Position numbers and translations under genes: made by a program. Below, in pieces: positions 54,445 through 64,000 of a DNA stretch of 64,000 nt. The stretch lies in contig NZ_JASNWF010000007.1 in assembly GCF_030283205.1 (NCBI RefSeq), forward strand, positions 124,001-188,000. The letters are read 5' to 3'. This DNA comes from Actinomadura opuntiae. Its GTDB lineage: Bacteria > Actinomycetota > Actinomycetes > Streptosporangiales > Streptosporangiaceae. Position 1 is the first letter of the stretch. Every line of letters starts with the position of its first letter. The notes under the pieces were generated by a model. The model ran no database searches and was not told the origin of the DNA. It saw nothing but the letters and a program-made list of their open reading frames with translations.

Positions 54445-54795
54445 ATGCCCTGCTTCCGCTGCGGGGCGCGGCAGACCGACCCCGTGCGCGGGGCGAGCCC
54501 GTGGAGACGGGGCGTCCGGGCCGACCACCAGGTGCTGGTGTGCCCCGGCTGCCAGTCCGCCCACGACTGGGCGGACGACCTCGACCGCTGCGCGGCCTGC
54601 GGCTCCACGGCGCTGGTGTGCCGGCTCGGCGAGATCGAGTGCCGCGACTGCGGCCACACCCGCGAGGCCGTCCGCGACGCCCCGCGCGCCGCGGACCTGG
54701 TGCCCTCCAGCGCGGGGCCCCGCGCCGACCGGGGCCTGTCCGAGGAGGTCGCGGCGGCGCTGAGCCGCGTGCTGCGGCGCGGCCCGGCCGGCTGA
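54445..54795 (+). CDS. Zinc-ribbon hypothetical protein
   Basis: A 116-residue protein with four CxxC-type pairs: CFRC, CPGC, CAAC and CRDC, so it probably binds two zinc ions. The C-terminus is helical and acidic. ATG 54445 has GGAGG four bases upstream. Its zinc ribbons suggest nucleic-acid or protein binding. It follows the peroxiredoxin by 73 bases; function unknown. Confidence 0.78.
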   Translation: MPCFRCGARQTDPVRGASPWRRGVRADHQVLVCPGCQSAHDWADDLDRCAACGSTALVCRLGEIECRDCGHTREAVRDAPRAADLVPSSAGPRADRGLSEEVAAALSRVLRRGPAG

Positions 54796-54908
54796 CTCCG
54801 CGCGGGTGGCCGCCTCCGGCCACCCCCCGGTCTCGTCACGCAGCGTAGCCACCGCCGGTCGGCATTCCGGGCTTGACGGGGCATTTCCCCTGCTGGCACG
54901 CTGCGCGA

Positions 54909-55967
54909 ATGCCGATCATCCTGCTGCGCCTGGCGCACCGTGTCGCGGCGCGGTCCTGGCGCGCGCCCGCGCTGGTGCTGCTGGCGGCGTTCGGGGTCGG
55001 CTGGCTGCTGATCGCGCTGTGCGAGAAGCCCGGCGCCGAGATCAAGCGGCCGTGGAACTACATCTGGTACTTCTTCGTCAGCGGCACCTCCACCGGTTAC
55101 GGCGACCTGTACCCGTCCTCGACGGGCGGCCGGATCGGCGGCGTGATCGTGATCATTGCCGGGCTCACCGCGGGGCTCGTGCTGTTCGCCGAGCTGACGC
55201 TGTGGATGGCGAAGGGCAGGACGATGCGGGCCAACGGCCAGGCGCAGTTGCACGTCAAGCGGCACATCGTGGTCGTCGGGTACGAGCGGGAGGGGCTGCG
55301 CGCCATCATCACCCAGCTGCGCGCCGACCCGGCGTTCGCCCGCATCCCGGTCGTCGCGGTCTTCTGGCCGGGCGAGCTGGCCGGCGAGAACCCCGACCCC
55401 GACCTGTACGACGTGGTCGCCTTCGACGACACCGCCTACCGGCGGGCGTGCATGGAGGCCGCGCGGACCGTCGTGGTGATCGGCCGCACCGACGACGAGA
55501 CCGTCCGGGTCATGCTGGGCGTGTCGGCCTACCTGCGGCGCCACGGGGAGCCGCCCGTCCACCTGCTGGCGGGCGTGCACGACGGCGGCCGCCGCGCCGA
55601 GATCACCGAGGCGCTCGCGCTGGTCGGCCCGGACATCGAGCCCGTCGACATCGACGACCCGGCCGTGGTCGCGGTCGCGATCCGCAACCCCGGCGTCGCC
55701 GCGATCTACCACAACCTGGCCAGCACCCTCGACGCCGACGGCACCCTGTACCGGGTCGACGTCCCGCGGGACGCCGGCGAGTGGCCGCGCCTGGACGTGG
55801 CGATCTTCCTGCTCCGCCGCGGCAGCACCCTGCTCGCCGTCGGCGAGTCGCACCGCCCGAACGCCCGCTTCCGCCTCACCTCGCAGCCGGGCGAACTCGT
55901 CCGCGGCGGCCAGTCCCTCGCCGTCGTCGCCCCCGACCGCCCCCAAATCCCCTGGCACGAGCTCTAA
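54909..55967 (+). CDS. Potassium channel-family protein with RCK-like domain
   Basis: A 352-residue channel-like protein. Transmembrane helices flank a pore loop with the selectivity filter TGYGD at about residues 62-66 (STGYGDLYPSS), as in K+ channels. From residue about 115, a Rossmann-like TrkA-N/RCK domain follows (RHIVVVGYEREGLRAIITQL, VVIGRTDDETVRVMLG). One pore per subunit implies a tetramer. Followed by a strong terminator. Confidence 0.9.
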   Translation: MPIILLRLAHRVAARSWRAPALVLLAAFGVGWLLIALCEKPGAEIKRPWNYIWYFFVSGTSTGYGDLYPSSTGGRIGGVIVIIAGLTAGLVLFAELTLWMAKGRTMRANGQAQLHVKRHIVVVGYEREGLRAIITQLRADPAFARIPVVAVFWPGELAGENPDPDLYDVVAFDDTAYRRACMEAARTVVVIGRTDDETVRVMLGVSAYLRRHGEPPVHLLAGVHDGGRRAEITEALALVGPDIEPVDIDDPAVVAVAIRNPGVAAIYHNLASTLDADGTLYRVDVPRDAGEWPRLDVAIFLLRRGSTLLAVGESHRPNARFRLTSQPGELVRGGQSLAVVAPDRPQIPWHEL

Positions 55968-55971
55968 GAGA

Positions 55972-56015
55972 GCCGGGAGAGCGCCCTTCGCGCCCGCTGG
56001 GGGCGCTCTCCCGGC
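55972..56015. terminator. Bidirectional terminator between K+ channel and PRK genes
   Basis: A perfect 15-bp repeat (GCCGGGAGAGCGCCC at 55972-55986 and complement at 56001-56015) with a 14-nt loop lies between the convergent genes. Confidence 0.75.
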
Positions 56016-56079
56016 GTCCGCGTGCGCGCGGCCCGAGGCACAGGTCCAAGCCTCGGGGCCTCCCCGCGCGCCGCGGGGT

Positions 56080-57051
56080 TCAGGCGGCTTGGCGGTGGTC
56101 GGCGTCGAGGAGGTGGTAGAGGAGGAGGAGCTGGGTGATGGCCAGGGGGTCGCTGGTGCCGGTGTCGCCGAGGCGGCCGAGGGCGTCGGGGGCGGGCAGG
56201 CCGTTGCCGGTGCGGGCGCCGAGCCGCTCCCAGATGGCCTTCTTGACGACCTGGGACTCCTCGGGCGAGACGTAGCCGTGGACGTGCAGGGCGTCGACGG
56301 GGCGGCCGTCGTCGTCGCGGTGCAGGCGCAGGTGCAGGAGCTTGTCGGCGTCGCCGGACGCGCCGTCCAGGACGTCGGCGAGTTCGGGGTGGTCGATGGT
56401 GGGGCGCAGCAGCAGTTCGGCCGAGAGGGGCGTGCCGGGCGGGTCGACGCGGCCGGCGACGGGCGCGAACCGGACGACGATGTCGGCGTACTTGCGCTGC
56501 GGGCGGATGTAGGCGGCGCTCTCGGGTTCGCGGCGGGCCAGTTCGGCCATGACCTGGTCGGGGCGGTAGCCGCGCTTGTCGCAGTCGCGGCGGATCTTCC
56601 AGGAGTGCCGGAGCGGCTCGGGCGGGTCGAGGTAGACGGTGATGTCGAAGCAGGCGCGGGCGAGCCGGGTGTGCAGGGGGAGCAGGCCCTCGACGATCAC
56701 GAAGTCGCGGGGTTCGACCAGTTCCGGCCGGACGAGCTCGCCGGTGGCGTGGTCGTAGACGGGTTTGAGGATCGGTTCGCCCATCGAGAGCAGTTGCAGG
56801 TGCTGCTCCATGATGTCGACGTGGTTGCAGTCGGGGTGCAGCGCCGTGAACGGTTTCCCGGCGCGTTCGGCCCGGTCGTAGCGGTGGTAGTCGTCGACGC
56901 AGACGGCCGTCATCCGCTCGGCCCCCAGACACTGCACAAGCCCCCTGGTCAGTGTGGTCTTGCCCGCCGCGCTGTCCCCGGCGATGGCGAGCATGACGGG
57001 GCGGCGGCCCGACCCGCGCGCCCGGAGCATATGCACGATCCGATGGGGCAC
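56080..57051 (-). CDS. prk: Phosphoribulokinase
   Basis: A 323-residue kinase of the PRK/uridine kinase family. Walker A is GDSAAGKT (residues 25-32); the conserved DDYHRYD loop, EGLLPLHTRL (Walker B region), and DIVVRFAP are PRK-type. Length and motifs fit type I-like phosphoribulokinase of bacteria with red-type RuBisCO. It makes ribulose 1,5-bisphosphate, the substrate of the RuBisCO encoded 4.5 kb away. It lies opposite the two-component system with a palindrome between them. Confidence 0.9.
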   Translation of the reverse strand: MPHRIVHMLRARGSGRRPVMLAIAGDSAAGKTTLTRGLVQCLGAERMTAVCVDDYHRYDRAERAGKPFTALHPDCNHVDIMEQHLQLLSMGEPILKPVYDHATGELVRPELVEPRDFVIVEGLLPLHTRLARACFDITVYLDPPEPLRHSWKIRRDCDKRGYRPDQVMAELARREPESAAYIRPQRKYADIVVRFAPVAGRVDPPGTPLSAELLLRPTIDHPELADVLDGASGDADKLLHLRLHRDDDGRPVDALHVHGYVSPEESQVVKKAIWERLGARTGNGLPAPDALGRLGDTGTSDPLAITQLLLLYHLLDADHRQAA

Positions 57052-57174
57052 CTGGCTCCTCCGTCCTGCGGAATCCGGTTTTCGACAGGGAGAGTACGGC
57101 GGCCGCGGCGCGGAGGCGTCCCCCGGTCGGGGGAGAGCGGGGGTGAAGATGGCGTGAGGCCCGGCCGCGCCGGG

Positions 57175-57190
57175 GCTACTGGTCAGTAGC
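57175..57190. promoter_or_regulatory. 16-base palindrome between PRK and the response regulator
   Basis: GCTACTGGTCAGTAGC is a 7-bp-arm repeat with 2-base centre, 23 bases before the response-regulator start and 123 bases before the PRK start. The tiny centre disfavors a hairpin; it looks like an operator. Binder unknown. Confidence 0.45.
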
Positions 57191-57212
57191 TTCGGGTTGT
57201 TATCGTGCCGGA

Positions 57213-57869
57213 ATGGGCGCCCCCGTACGCGTCGTCCTGGTGGACGACCACGAGATGATCCTCGCCGGACTGCAGGCGATGCTGGCCGGATTCGCCGGGC
57301 GGGTGCGCGTCGTGGGGCAGGCGGGGACGGGGGAGGAGGCCACCCGCCTGGTGACCGCGCTGCGTCCCGACGTCGTCCTGCTGGACGTGCGGCTCGGCCC
57401 CGAGAGCGGCCTCGACCTGTGCCGGCTGCTGACCGGCCGCGTCCCGGAGGCGCGGGTGGTGTTCCTGTCGGTGTACGACGACGAGCAGTACGTCTTCGAG
57501 GCGCTGCGCGCGGGCGCGGGCGGCTACCTGCTGAAACGGGTGGACGGCCCCGAGCTGGTGCGGCGCCTGGAGGAGGTCGCGCAGGGCGAGACGGTCGTCG
57601 ACCCGACGCTGGCCGGCCGGATGGCCGTGACGGCGGCGCGGCTGACCCGCGGCGAGTTCTGGCCGGGCGCCAACCGGGGGCTGACGCAGCGCGAGAGCGA
57701 GGTGCTGTCGCTGCTGGTCGGCGGGCTGTCCAACAAGGCGATCGCGGCCCGGCTGGTGCTCAGCGAGGAGACGGTGAAGAGCCACCTGCGGGCGCTGTAC
57801 CGCAAGCTGGAGGTGACCGACCGGTCGGCGGCCGTCGCGGTCGCGCTGCGCGAGGGGCTGTTCCGGTGA
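57213..57869 (+). CDS. Two-component response regulator, NarL/FixJ type
   Basis: A 218-residue response regulator. The receiver has VVLVDDHEMILAGLQ, the phospho-acceptor Asp in VVLLDVRLGPESG and Lys in GYLLKRVDG. The LuxR-type HTH is LTQRESEVLSLLVGGLSNKAIAARLVLSEETVKSHLRALYRKL. It overlaps the kinase gene by 4 bases (GTGA). Its location between PRK and the RuBisCO genes suggests control of the Calvin-cycle island. Confidence 0.93.
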   Translation: MGAPVRVVLVDDHEMILAGLQAMLAGFAGRVRVVGQAGTGEEATRLVTALRPDVVLLDVRLGPESGLDLCRLLTGRVPEARVVFLSVYDDEQYVFEALRAGAGGYLLKRVDGPELVRRLEEVAQGETVVDPTLAGRMAVTAARLTRGEFWPGANRGLTQRESEVLSLLVGGLSNKAIAARLVLSEETVKSHLRALYRKLEVTDRSAAVAVALREGLFR

Positions 57870-59041
57870 CGGCCGTGCCGCCGGTGGAACTGCTCGCCGG
57901 GCGCGGCAACGACCTGCTGGTACGGATCGTGGCGGTGGCCTGCGCGGACCGCGAGCTGCCCCGGCTGGCCGAGGAGCTGGCCGGGCTGGTCGTCCGGTCG
58001 GCGCGCGCGCTGACGTTCTGCGATGTGTACGTGCTGGACGACGAGGAGCGGTCGCTCGAATGGTCCGGCCCGCCCGTCCCGCTGGGGGAGGGCGACGCGG
58101 GCTGGGTCGCGGCGCACGGCCGTTCCCGCGCGCACGCGGACGGACGCGGCGTCGCGGTCCCCGTCCGCAGCGGGAACCAGACGATCGCCGTGGTGGACGT
58201 GCGGTCCGCCGGCCCTTGCCCGGCCGACGACGTCGCGCTGGTCACGGCGCTGGCGGAGCTGTTCGCGCCGGTGCTGTGCTCGTGCCGGAGGCTGCGCGCG
58301 GCCCGCGAGCGCGAGCACGCCGCCGAGCGGTTCGCCGAGCGGGCCGTGGAGGCGCAGGAGGCCGAGCGGTCCCGGCTGAGCCGGGAGATCCACGACGGCA
58401 TCGCGCAGCGGCTGGCCAGCCTGGGCTTCCACCTGTCGGCGGCCGAGCGGGCGCTGCCCGAGCACCATCCGGAGGGGCTCGCGCAGATCATGGTCGCGCG
58501 GAAGCTGTGCGAGCTGGCGGCGGCCGAGACGCGGGCGGCGATCGGCGGGCTGCGCCCGCCCGTGCTCGACGACCTCGGCCTGTCGGCGGCCCTGGCCACC
58601 CTCGCCCGCGAGGCCGGGGACGGCCCCGGGCCGTCCGGCGTCATCGACGTGAGCGTGACCGTGGAGGGCGAGCTGGAGGAGGAGCTGCCCGACCACGTGC
58701 AGACCGCGCTGTACCGGATCGCGCAGGAGGCGGTCGGCAACAGCCTGCGGCACGCGTCCGCGACCTGCGTGGACCTGCTGCTGGAGCACGCGCGCGACCG
58801 CGTCCGGCTGAAGGTCACCGACGACGGCACGGGGTTCTCGGTGCGGGACGTGTTCGCCCAGGGCGCCCGCGCGCAGCGGACCCGGCGCACCGACTCCTAC
58901 GGCCTGCGCGGCATGCGGGAACGCGCCGAGCTGCTGGGCGGCCGGGTCACCGTGACCAGCCGCCCGGGCGTCGGGACGACCGTCGAGGCGGTCGTCCCCG
59001 TCCCGGGCCGCCGCCGCACCGGACGAACTATTCGCGGGTGA
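57866..59041 (+). CDS. Sensor histidine kinase, cytoplasmic GAF-type (HisKA_3)
   Basis: A 391-residue kinase without membrane segments. Residues about 20-150 form a GAF-like sensor with CVYVLDDEERSLEW-like segment. The H-box is EAERSRLSREIHDGIAQRLASLGFHL, with His in REIHDG. The ATPase N-box is ALYRIAQEAVGNSLRHASA and G-box SYGLRGMRERAELLGG. Cytoplasmic, so it probably senses redox or an intracellular metabolite. GTG start overlaps the regulator stop. Confidence 0.93.
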   Translation: MTAVPPVELLAGRGNDLLVRIVAVACADRELPRLAEELAGLVVRSARALTFCDVYVLDDEERSLEWSGPPVPLGEGDAGWVAAHGRSRAHADGRGVAVPVRSGNQTIAVVDVRSAGPCPADDVALVTALAELFAPVLCSCRRLRAAREREHAAERFAERAVEAQEAERSRLSREIHDGIAQRLASLGFHLSAAERALPEHHPEGLAQIMVARKLCELAAAETRAAIGGLRPPVLDDLGLSAALATLAREAGDGPGPSGVIDVSVTVEGELEEELPDHVQTALYRIAQEAVGNSLRHASATCVDLLLEHARDRVRLKVTDDGTGFSVRDVFAQGARAQRTRRTDSYGLRGMRERAELLGGRVTVTSRPGVGTTVEAVVPVPGRRRTGRTIRG

Positions 59042-60206
59042 GGACGCGGAAGGCGATCCCGGCCGCGGTGAGGCGGGCGATCAGCGCGTCGCCCATCGCG
59101 GTGGCCGTGGTGACCTGCCCGGACGTCTTCGGCAGGTCGTCGTGGACGAGGCACAGCGCCGACTGCGCGAGCATCTTCGCCGTCTCGCCGTAGCCGGGGT
59201 CGCCGCCCGCGACCTCCGTCACGACCCGCTTCCCGCCGCCCTCGCCGACGAACTTCACGCTGAACCAGTTGCGGGCGCGCCGCTCGGCGGACGGCCCCTC
59301 GCCCGGCGCGCGCAGCCGCAGCAGCAGCGACCGGGTGGGCGGCAGCTGCGCGAGCGCGAACAGCGCGCCGGAGCCGGCCGCCATGCCGGCGGCGACGGGC
59401 AGCCGCTTGACCGCCAGGTAGTGGCCGTAGGAGAAGTCCGGGCCGTACCGGTCGAGCGCGGCGGCGGACCGGGTGACGATCTGCGGGTCGATGGTCGGGA
59501 GCGGGAGCGTCCAGCCGTCGCCGATGCGCGCCCGCGGCGCGGGCCGCCGGGAGATCCGGACCGTCCGGCCCTCCGGCCGCCCCTCGGCGCGGCGGCGCTC
59601 GCGCTCGGCCCGCACCATGCCGGCGACGTCGGCGAAGATGCCGACGGCGGAGGCGATGGTGCCACCCGACGCGTCGCCGTGCACGCGCAGGAACCCCTCG
59701 ACGTGCAGCGGGACGCCCTCCGGCAGCTGCTTCACGGTGAAGTACGCGCCGAGGTCGTGCGGGATCGAGTCGAAGCCGCAGGCGTGCACGATCCGGGCGC
59801 CGCTGCGGACCGCCTCGTCGTGGTACTTCACGTACATCCGGTCGACGAAGGTGGGCTCGCCGGTGAGGTCGACGTAGTCGGTCCCGGCGCGCGCGCAGGC
59901 CGCGACGAGCGGCTCGCCGTACCGGACGTACGGCCCGACCGTCGTGATGACGACCTTGGCCGACCGCGCCACCTGCTCGATCGAGCCCGGGTCGGTGGTG
60001 TCGGCGTGGAGCAGCGGGAGGTCGGCGCAGGCCGGGTCGATGGCGGCCGCCCGGTCGCGGACGGCGGCGAGCTTGGCCTGGTTGCGGCCGGCCAGCGCCC
60101 AGCGCGTCCCCGGGTCGGCGTGCGCCGCCAGATACTCGGCGGTCAGGGCCCCCGTGAAGCCGGTGGCGCCGAACAGCACGATGTCGTACGGACGGTCGGT
60201 GGTCAT
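59028..60206 (-). CDS. Saccharopine dehydrogenase-like trans-acting enoyl reductase family protein
   Basis: A 392-residue NAD(P)-binding protein. The N-terminus (YDIVLFGATGFTGALTAEYL) is a Rossmann motif; YVDLTGEPTFVDRMYVKYHDEAVRSGARIVHACGFDSIPHDLGA is diagnostic for the trans-acting enoyl reductase/saccharopine-dehydrogenase-like family. Mycobacterial relatives serve in lipid or polyketide reduction. ATG 60206 fits the domain start. It overlaps the histidine kinase gene by 14 bases convergently; there is no obvious link to CO2 fixation. Confidence 0.9.
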   Translation of the reverse strand: MTTDRPYDIVLFGATGFTGALTAEYLAAHADPGTRWALAGRNQAKLAAVRDRAAAIDPACADLPLLHADTTDPGSIEQVARSAKVVITTVGPYVRYGEPLVAACARAGTDYVDLTGEPTFVDRMYVKYHDEAVRSGARIVHACGFDSIPHDLGAYFTVKQLPEGVPLHVEGFLRVHGDASGGTIASAVGIFADVAGMVRAERERRRAEGRPEGRTVRISRRPAPRARIGDGWTLPLPTIDPQIVTRSAAALDRYGPDFSYGHYLAVKRLPVAAGMAAGSGALFALAQLPPTRSLLLRLRAPGEGPSAERRARNWFSVKFVGEGGGKRVVTEVAGGDPGYGETAKMLAQSALCLVHDDLPKTSGQVTTATAMGDALIARLTAAGIAFRVLTRE

Positions 60207-60386
60207 GGTGGGCCCTTTCCCGGTACCGAGCGAGGAATCTGTACCGAACACGATTCTGTCGCGCCGCGGGCCCCGCGCGGACCCGCCGCGCCGCCGATGT
60301 GAGCGACGGCACTCGGGACCGCCGCGCGCGGCGGCCCGGCGCCCGCCGATGCTCTAGGGTTGGCCCCTACGAGGGGGGATGGTGGC

Positions 60387-60566
60387 GTGATCGGGCTTGC
60401 CGTGGCGATGGACGCCGTCGCCGTGCTCTGCCTCTGCTGGTCCCTCGCCGGCGTGCTGCGGCCCGCGATGGTGCCGGGCGGCGGCGACGGCGGACGGTCC
60501 GTCGCGGTCGCGCTCATCGGCGTCAGCCTCATCCTGCTGTCGGTGACGCTGTGGAGCCTGCCCTAG
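60387..60566 (+). CDS. Small membrane protein
   Basis: A 59-residue protein with two hydrophobic segments (AVAMDAVAVLCLCWSLAGVL and VAVALIGVSLILLSVTLWSL) linked by a glycine-rich loop. The GTG at 60387 has GAGGGGGG about 9 bases upstream. It converges on the LysR gene with a 38-base overlap. No recognised function. Confidence 0.6.
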   Translation: MIGLAVAMDAVAVLCLCWSLAGVLRPAMVPGGGDGGRSVAVALIGVSLILLSVTLWSLP

Positions 60567-61431
60567 CGGGCGCCGTCCAGCCCGGCGCGTCCAGCAGGTG
60601 CCGGACGAACAGCAGCGTCGTCGGGGTCGGCGCCGCGCCCGCGACCGCGTGCCACGGCCGGTCGAGGGGCATCCCCGGCGCGTCGACCACCACGAGCCGC
60701 CCCGCCGCCAGCCCGGCGCCGACCGCGTCCCGCGACACCAGCGCCACCCCCAGCCCGGCCGCCGCGCCCGCGATCACCGCGCCGTTCGAGCCGAGCACCA
60801 GCCGGGGCGGCGCCACCTCCCGCTCGGCCAGGTAGGCGTCCGCCGACGCCCGCGTTCCCGACCCCGGCTCCCGCATCACCCACGGCGTCCGGGCGAGGGA
60901 GAAACCGTCCGCGACGTCCGGCGCCCCGACCACGACCAGCTCGTTCGGACGCGTCGCCAGCACGGTCGCGGCGGCGTCGGCGGGCGGGCGTCCGGCCAGC
61001 ACGAGGTCGGCCTCGTGGGCGGCGAGGCTGCTCCACACCTGACGCCGCGGCCCGACCTCCAGCGCCAGCTCGACGTCGGGCCAGCGCGTCCGGAACGAGG
61101 CGAGCAGCTCGGGGAGGATCTGGTCGGCGGCCGTCGTCACCGCCGCCAGCCGCAGTGGCCCGCGTCCCGGATCGGCCGCGCCGCGCGCCGCCGCCCGTCC
61201 CTCCTCCAGCAGGCCGAGCACCTGCCGCGCGTACCCCGCGTAGACGGCCCCGGCCGGGGTCAGCCGGACGCCGCGCCCCACCCGCCGCACGAGCGGGACG
61301 CCGAGGTCGCGGGTGAGGGCGGACACCGCCGCCGACACCGCCGACTCCGTCACGTACAGCCGCAGCGCCGCCGCCCGCACGGACCCGGTGTCGGCGAGCG
61401 CCACGAACGTCCGCAGCCGTGCCTCCGTCAT
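60529..61431 (-). CDS. cbbR: LysR-family regulator, probable CbbR
   Basis: A 300-residue LysR-type regulator. The N-terminal HTH is RLRTFVALADTGSVRAAALRLYVTESAVSAAVSALTRDLGVPLVRRVGRGVRLTPAG. The effector domain follows (VLATRPNELVVVGAPD and similar). It is divergent from cbbL with a symmetrical CAAGTG/CACTTG element in the gap, the usual arrangement of CbbR, which activates cbb genes in response to metabolites such as RuBP. Name by context. Confidence 0.88.
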   Translation of the reverse strand: MTEARLRTFVALADTGSVRAAALRLYVTESAVSAAVSALTRDLGVPLVRRVGRGVRLTPAGAVYAGYARQVLGLLEEGRAAARGAADPGRGPLRLAAVTTAADQILPELLASFRTRWPDVELALEVGPRRQVWSSLAAHEADLVLAGRPPADAAATVLATRPNELVVVGAPDVADGFSLARTPWVMREPGSGTRASADAYLAEREVAPPRLVLGSNGAVIAGAAAGLGVALVSRDAVGAGLAAGRLVVVDAPGMPLDRPWHAVAGAAPTPTTLLFVRHLLDAPGWTAPARAGSTASPTAG

Positions 61432-61446
61432 GCCCGGCCTCCTCGT

Positions 61447-63064
<1,618 letters not shown>

Positions 63065-63065
<1 letters not shown>

Positions 63066-63493
63066 TGCGGATCACCCAAGGGACCTTCTCCTACCTCCCC
63101 GAGCTGACCGACGAGGAGATCACCCGGCAGATCGCCTACGCCCTGGACCAGGGCTGGCCCTGCTCGGTCGAGTTCACCGACGACCCGCACCCGCGCAACT
63201 CCTACTGGGAGATGTGGGGACTGCCCATGTTCGACCTCACCGACCCCGCCGGCGTGCTGTACGAGGTGAAGGAGTGCCGCAAGGCGTACCCGAACCACTA
63301 CGTCCGGCTGAACGCCTACGACGCGCACTACGGACGCCAGACCACGGCGCTGTCGTTCATCGTGCAGCGCCCGCCCCTGGAACCCGGCTTCCGCCTCGAC
63401 CGCGCGGAGACCTCCGACCGGCGCATCCGGTACACGCTGCACTCCTACGCGACGGACCGTCCCGAAGGCGAGCGCTACGGAGACGCGCCTTGA
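63065..63493 (+). CDS. cbbS: RuBisCO small subunit
   Basis: A 142-residue small subunit. [57 protein letters not shown] is the family's typical N-terminal region, including the conserved YWEMWGLP. Length matches red-type small subunits with their C-terminal extension. It overlaps cbbL by one base (TGATG) and cbbX by 4 (TTGA), so all three are coupled. Confidence 0.97.
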
Positions 63494-64000
63494 GCGACCG
63501 TCCCGGATTCGGCATGCGGCCCTCCGACAACGGCTCCCCGGCGGCCCCACCCCAGGCTCCCGCCGCCGGGGAGCCGGCCCCGCCGCCCCCGCTGCCCGCC
63601 GACGCCCGCGTCGACATCGCCAAGGAACGCGCCGACTCGCACGCCGACGAGATCCTGGACGCCCTGGACGCCGAACTCGTCGGCCTCGCCCCGGTGAAGA
63701 CCCGCATCCGCGAGATCGCCGCACTGCTGCTGGTCGACCGCGTCCGCGCCCGCTTCGGCATCGACTCCGGACGTCCCAACCTGCACATGTGCTTCACCGG
63801 CAGCCCCGGGACCGGGAAGACGACCGTCGCGGTGCGGCTCGCCGAACTGCTCCACCGGCTCGGCTACGTCCGCAAGGGCCACCTGGTCTCCGTCACCCGC
63901 GACGACCTCGTCGGCCAGTACGTCGGCCATACCGCGCCCAAGACCAAGGAGGTGTTGAAGCGCGCCATGGGCGGCGTCCTGTTCATCGACGAGGCGTATT
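63490..64000 (+). CDS. cbbX: CbbX-type RuBisCO activase (AAA+), 3' end outside window
   Basis: The first 170 residues of an AAA+ ATPase. Start TTG at 63490 overlaps the cbbS stop (TTGA). Walker A is GSPGTGKT at residues 104-111, and the frame runs off the edge at the Walker B FIDEAY. The preceding region matches CbbX ([33 protein letters not shown]). A proline-rich extension (residues 10-37) precedes the conserved part. Red-type activases remodel inhibited RuBisCO by pulling its C-terminus. Confidence 0.93.
   Translation, partial: MSDRPGFGMRPSDNGSPAAPPQAPAAGEPAPPPPLPADARVDIAKERADSHADEILDALDAELVGLAPVKTRIREIAALLLVDRVRARFGIDSGRPNLHMCFTGSPGTGKTTVAVRLAELLHRLGYVRKGHLVSVTRDDLVGQYVGHTAPKTKEVLKRAMGGVLFIDEAY

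Noticed and set aside
53220..55958. A 912-residue minus-strand open frame opposite the DUF3052, peroxiredoxin, zinc-ribbon and K+ channel genes
   Set aside because: It is antisense to four recognisable genes and has no motif of its own.
60235..60256. GAATC-N12-GATTC before the enoyl reductase gene
   Set aside because: Only 5-base arms; weak enough to be chance.

Overview
The window is 64 kb of very GC-rich chromosomal DNA with about 67 densely packed genes. Many start with GTG or TTG, and many neighbours overlap by 1 to 4 bases (ATGA, GTGA or TTGA junctions). Several families are typical of actinomycetes: DUF3145, DUF5998, DUF3052, DUF1918, XRE/DUF397/ATP-binding trios, a fabD-fabH-acpP-fabF operon behind a PucR-type regulator, and a homodimeric pyruvate dehydrogenase E1. 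Together they indicate a filamentous actinomycete. A Thermomonosporaceae/Actinomadura-like host is my best guess, but this is inference and no rRNA is present to confirm it. I saw no prophage, insertion sequence, CRISPR array, tRNA or rRNA.

Layout. 1-2850: end of an STM4013/STM4012/STM4011-type cluster (sulfatase-fold hydrolase plus two radical SAM proteins). 3121-6576: anti-sigma-like ATPase, a DUF6745 pair and a ThrE exporter. 6684-11404: RecQ helicase with a C-terminal phosphoribosyltransferase-like tail, then a CGNR regulator/oxidoreductase pair divergent from an AhpD-like/HPP pair across a duplicated operator. 11532-19571: LysR-type regulator with a small neighbour gene, PfkB kinase, GNAT-acyl-CoA-synthetase fusion, DUF5998, phosphodiesterase and sulfurtransferase. 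19620-24489: a co-directional module of subtilase, ECF sigma factor, small protein and CHAT protease, the best candidate for an under-described system. 24775-30420: DUF3145 and the fatty-acid synthase II operon with its FasR-like regulator. 30507-34763: histidine kinase and response regulator followed by two paralogous exported alpha/beta hydrolases. 34838-37201: HhH-PHP phosphoesterase and a secreted tannase/3-hydroxybutyrate-oligomer-hydrolase-like esterase. 37488-42086: a complete branched-chain amino-acid-type ABC transporter. 42149-49237: 3-hydroxybutyrate dehydrogenase with a GAF/PucR regulator, epoxide hydrolase-like gene, WYL regulator, WhiJ-like XRE/DUF397/ATP-binding group and a VOC protein. 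49422-55967: aceE, DUF1918, YjbQ, DUF3052, peroxiredoxin, zinc-ribbon protein and a K+ channel. 56080-64000: Calvin-cycle island with phosphoribulokinase, a two-component system, an enoyl-reductase-like protein, a CbbR-type regulator and cbbL-cbbS-cbbX, the last cut by the window edge.

How the genes fit together. The right end encodes the two enzymes unique to the Calvin cycle plus a red-type RuBisCO activase, so the organism can probably fix CO2, likely as a supplement under control of the LysR regulator. The fab operon supplies type II fatty-acid elongation. The ABC transporter, hydroxybutyrate dehydrogenase and secreted esterase suggest scavenging of amino or organic acids and hydroxybutyrate-type substrates. 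Two Crp-like motifs sit between the esterase and the transporter. The CHAT/subtilase/ECF module looks like a cytoplasmic protease-based signalling or stress-response unit. Intergenic gaps are all under 300 bases; the larger ones hold the hairpins and operator-like repeats listed below or show nothing recognisable.
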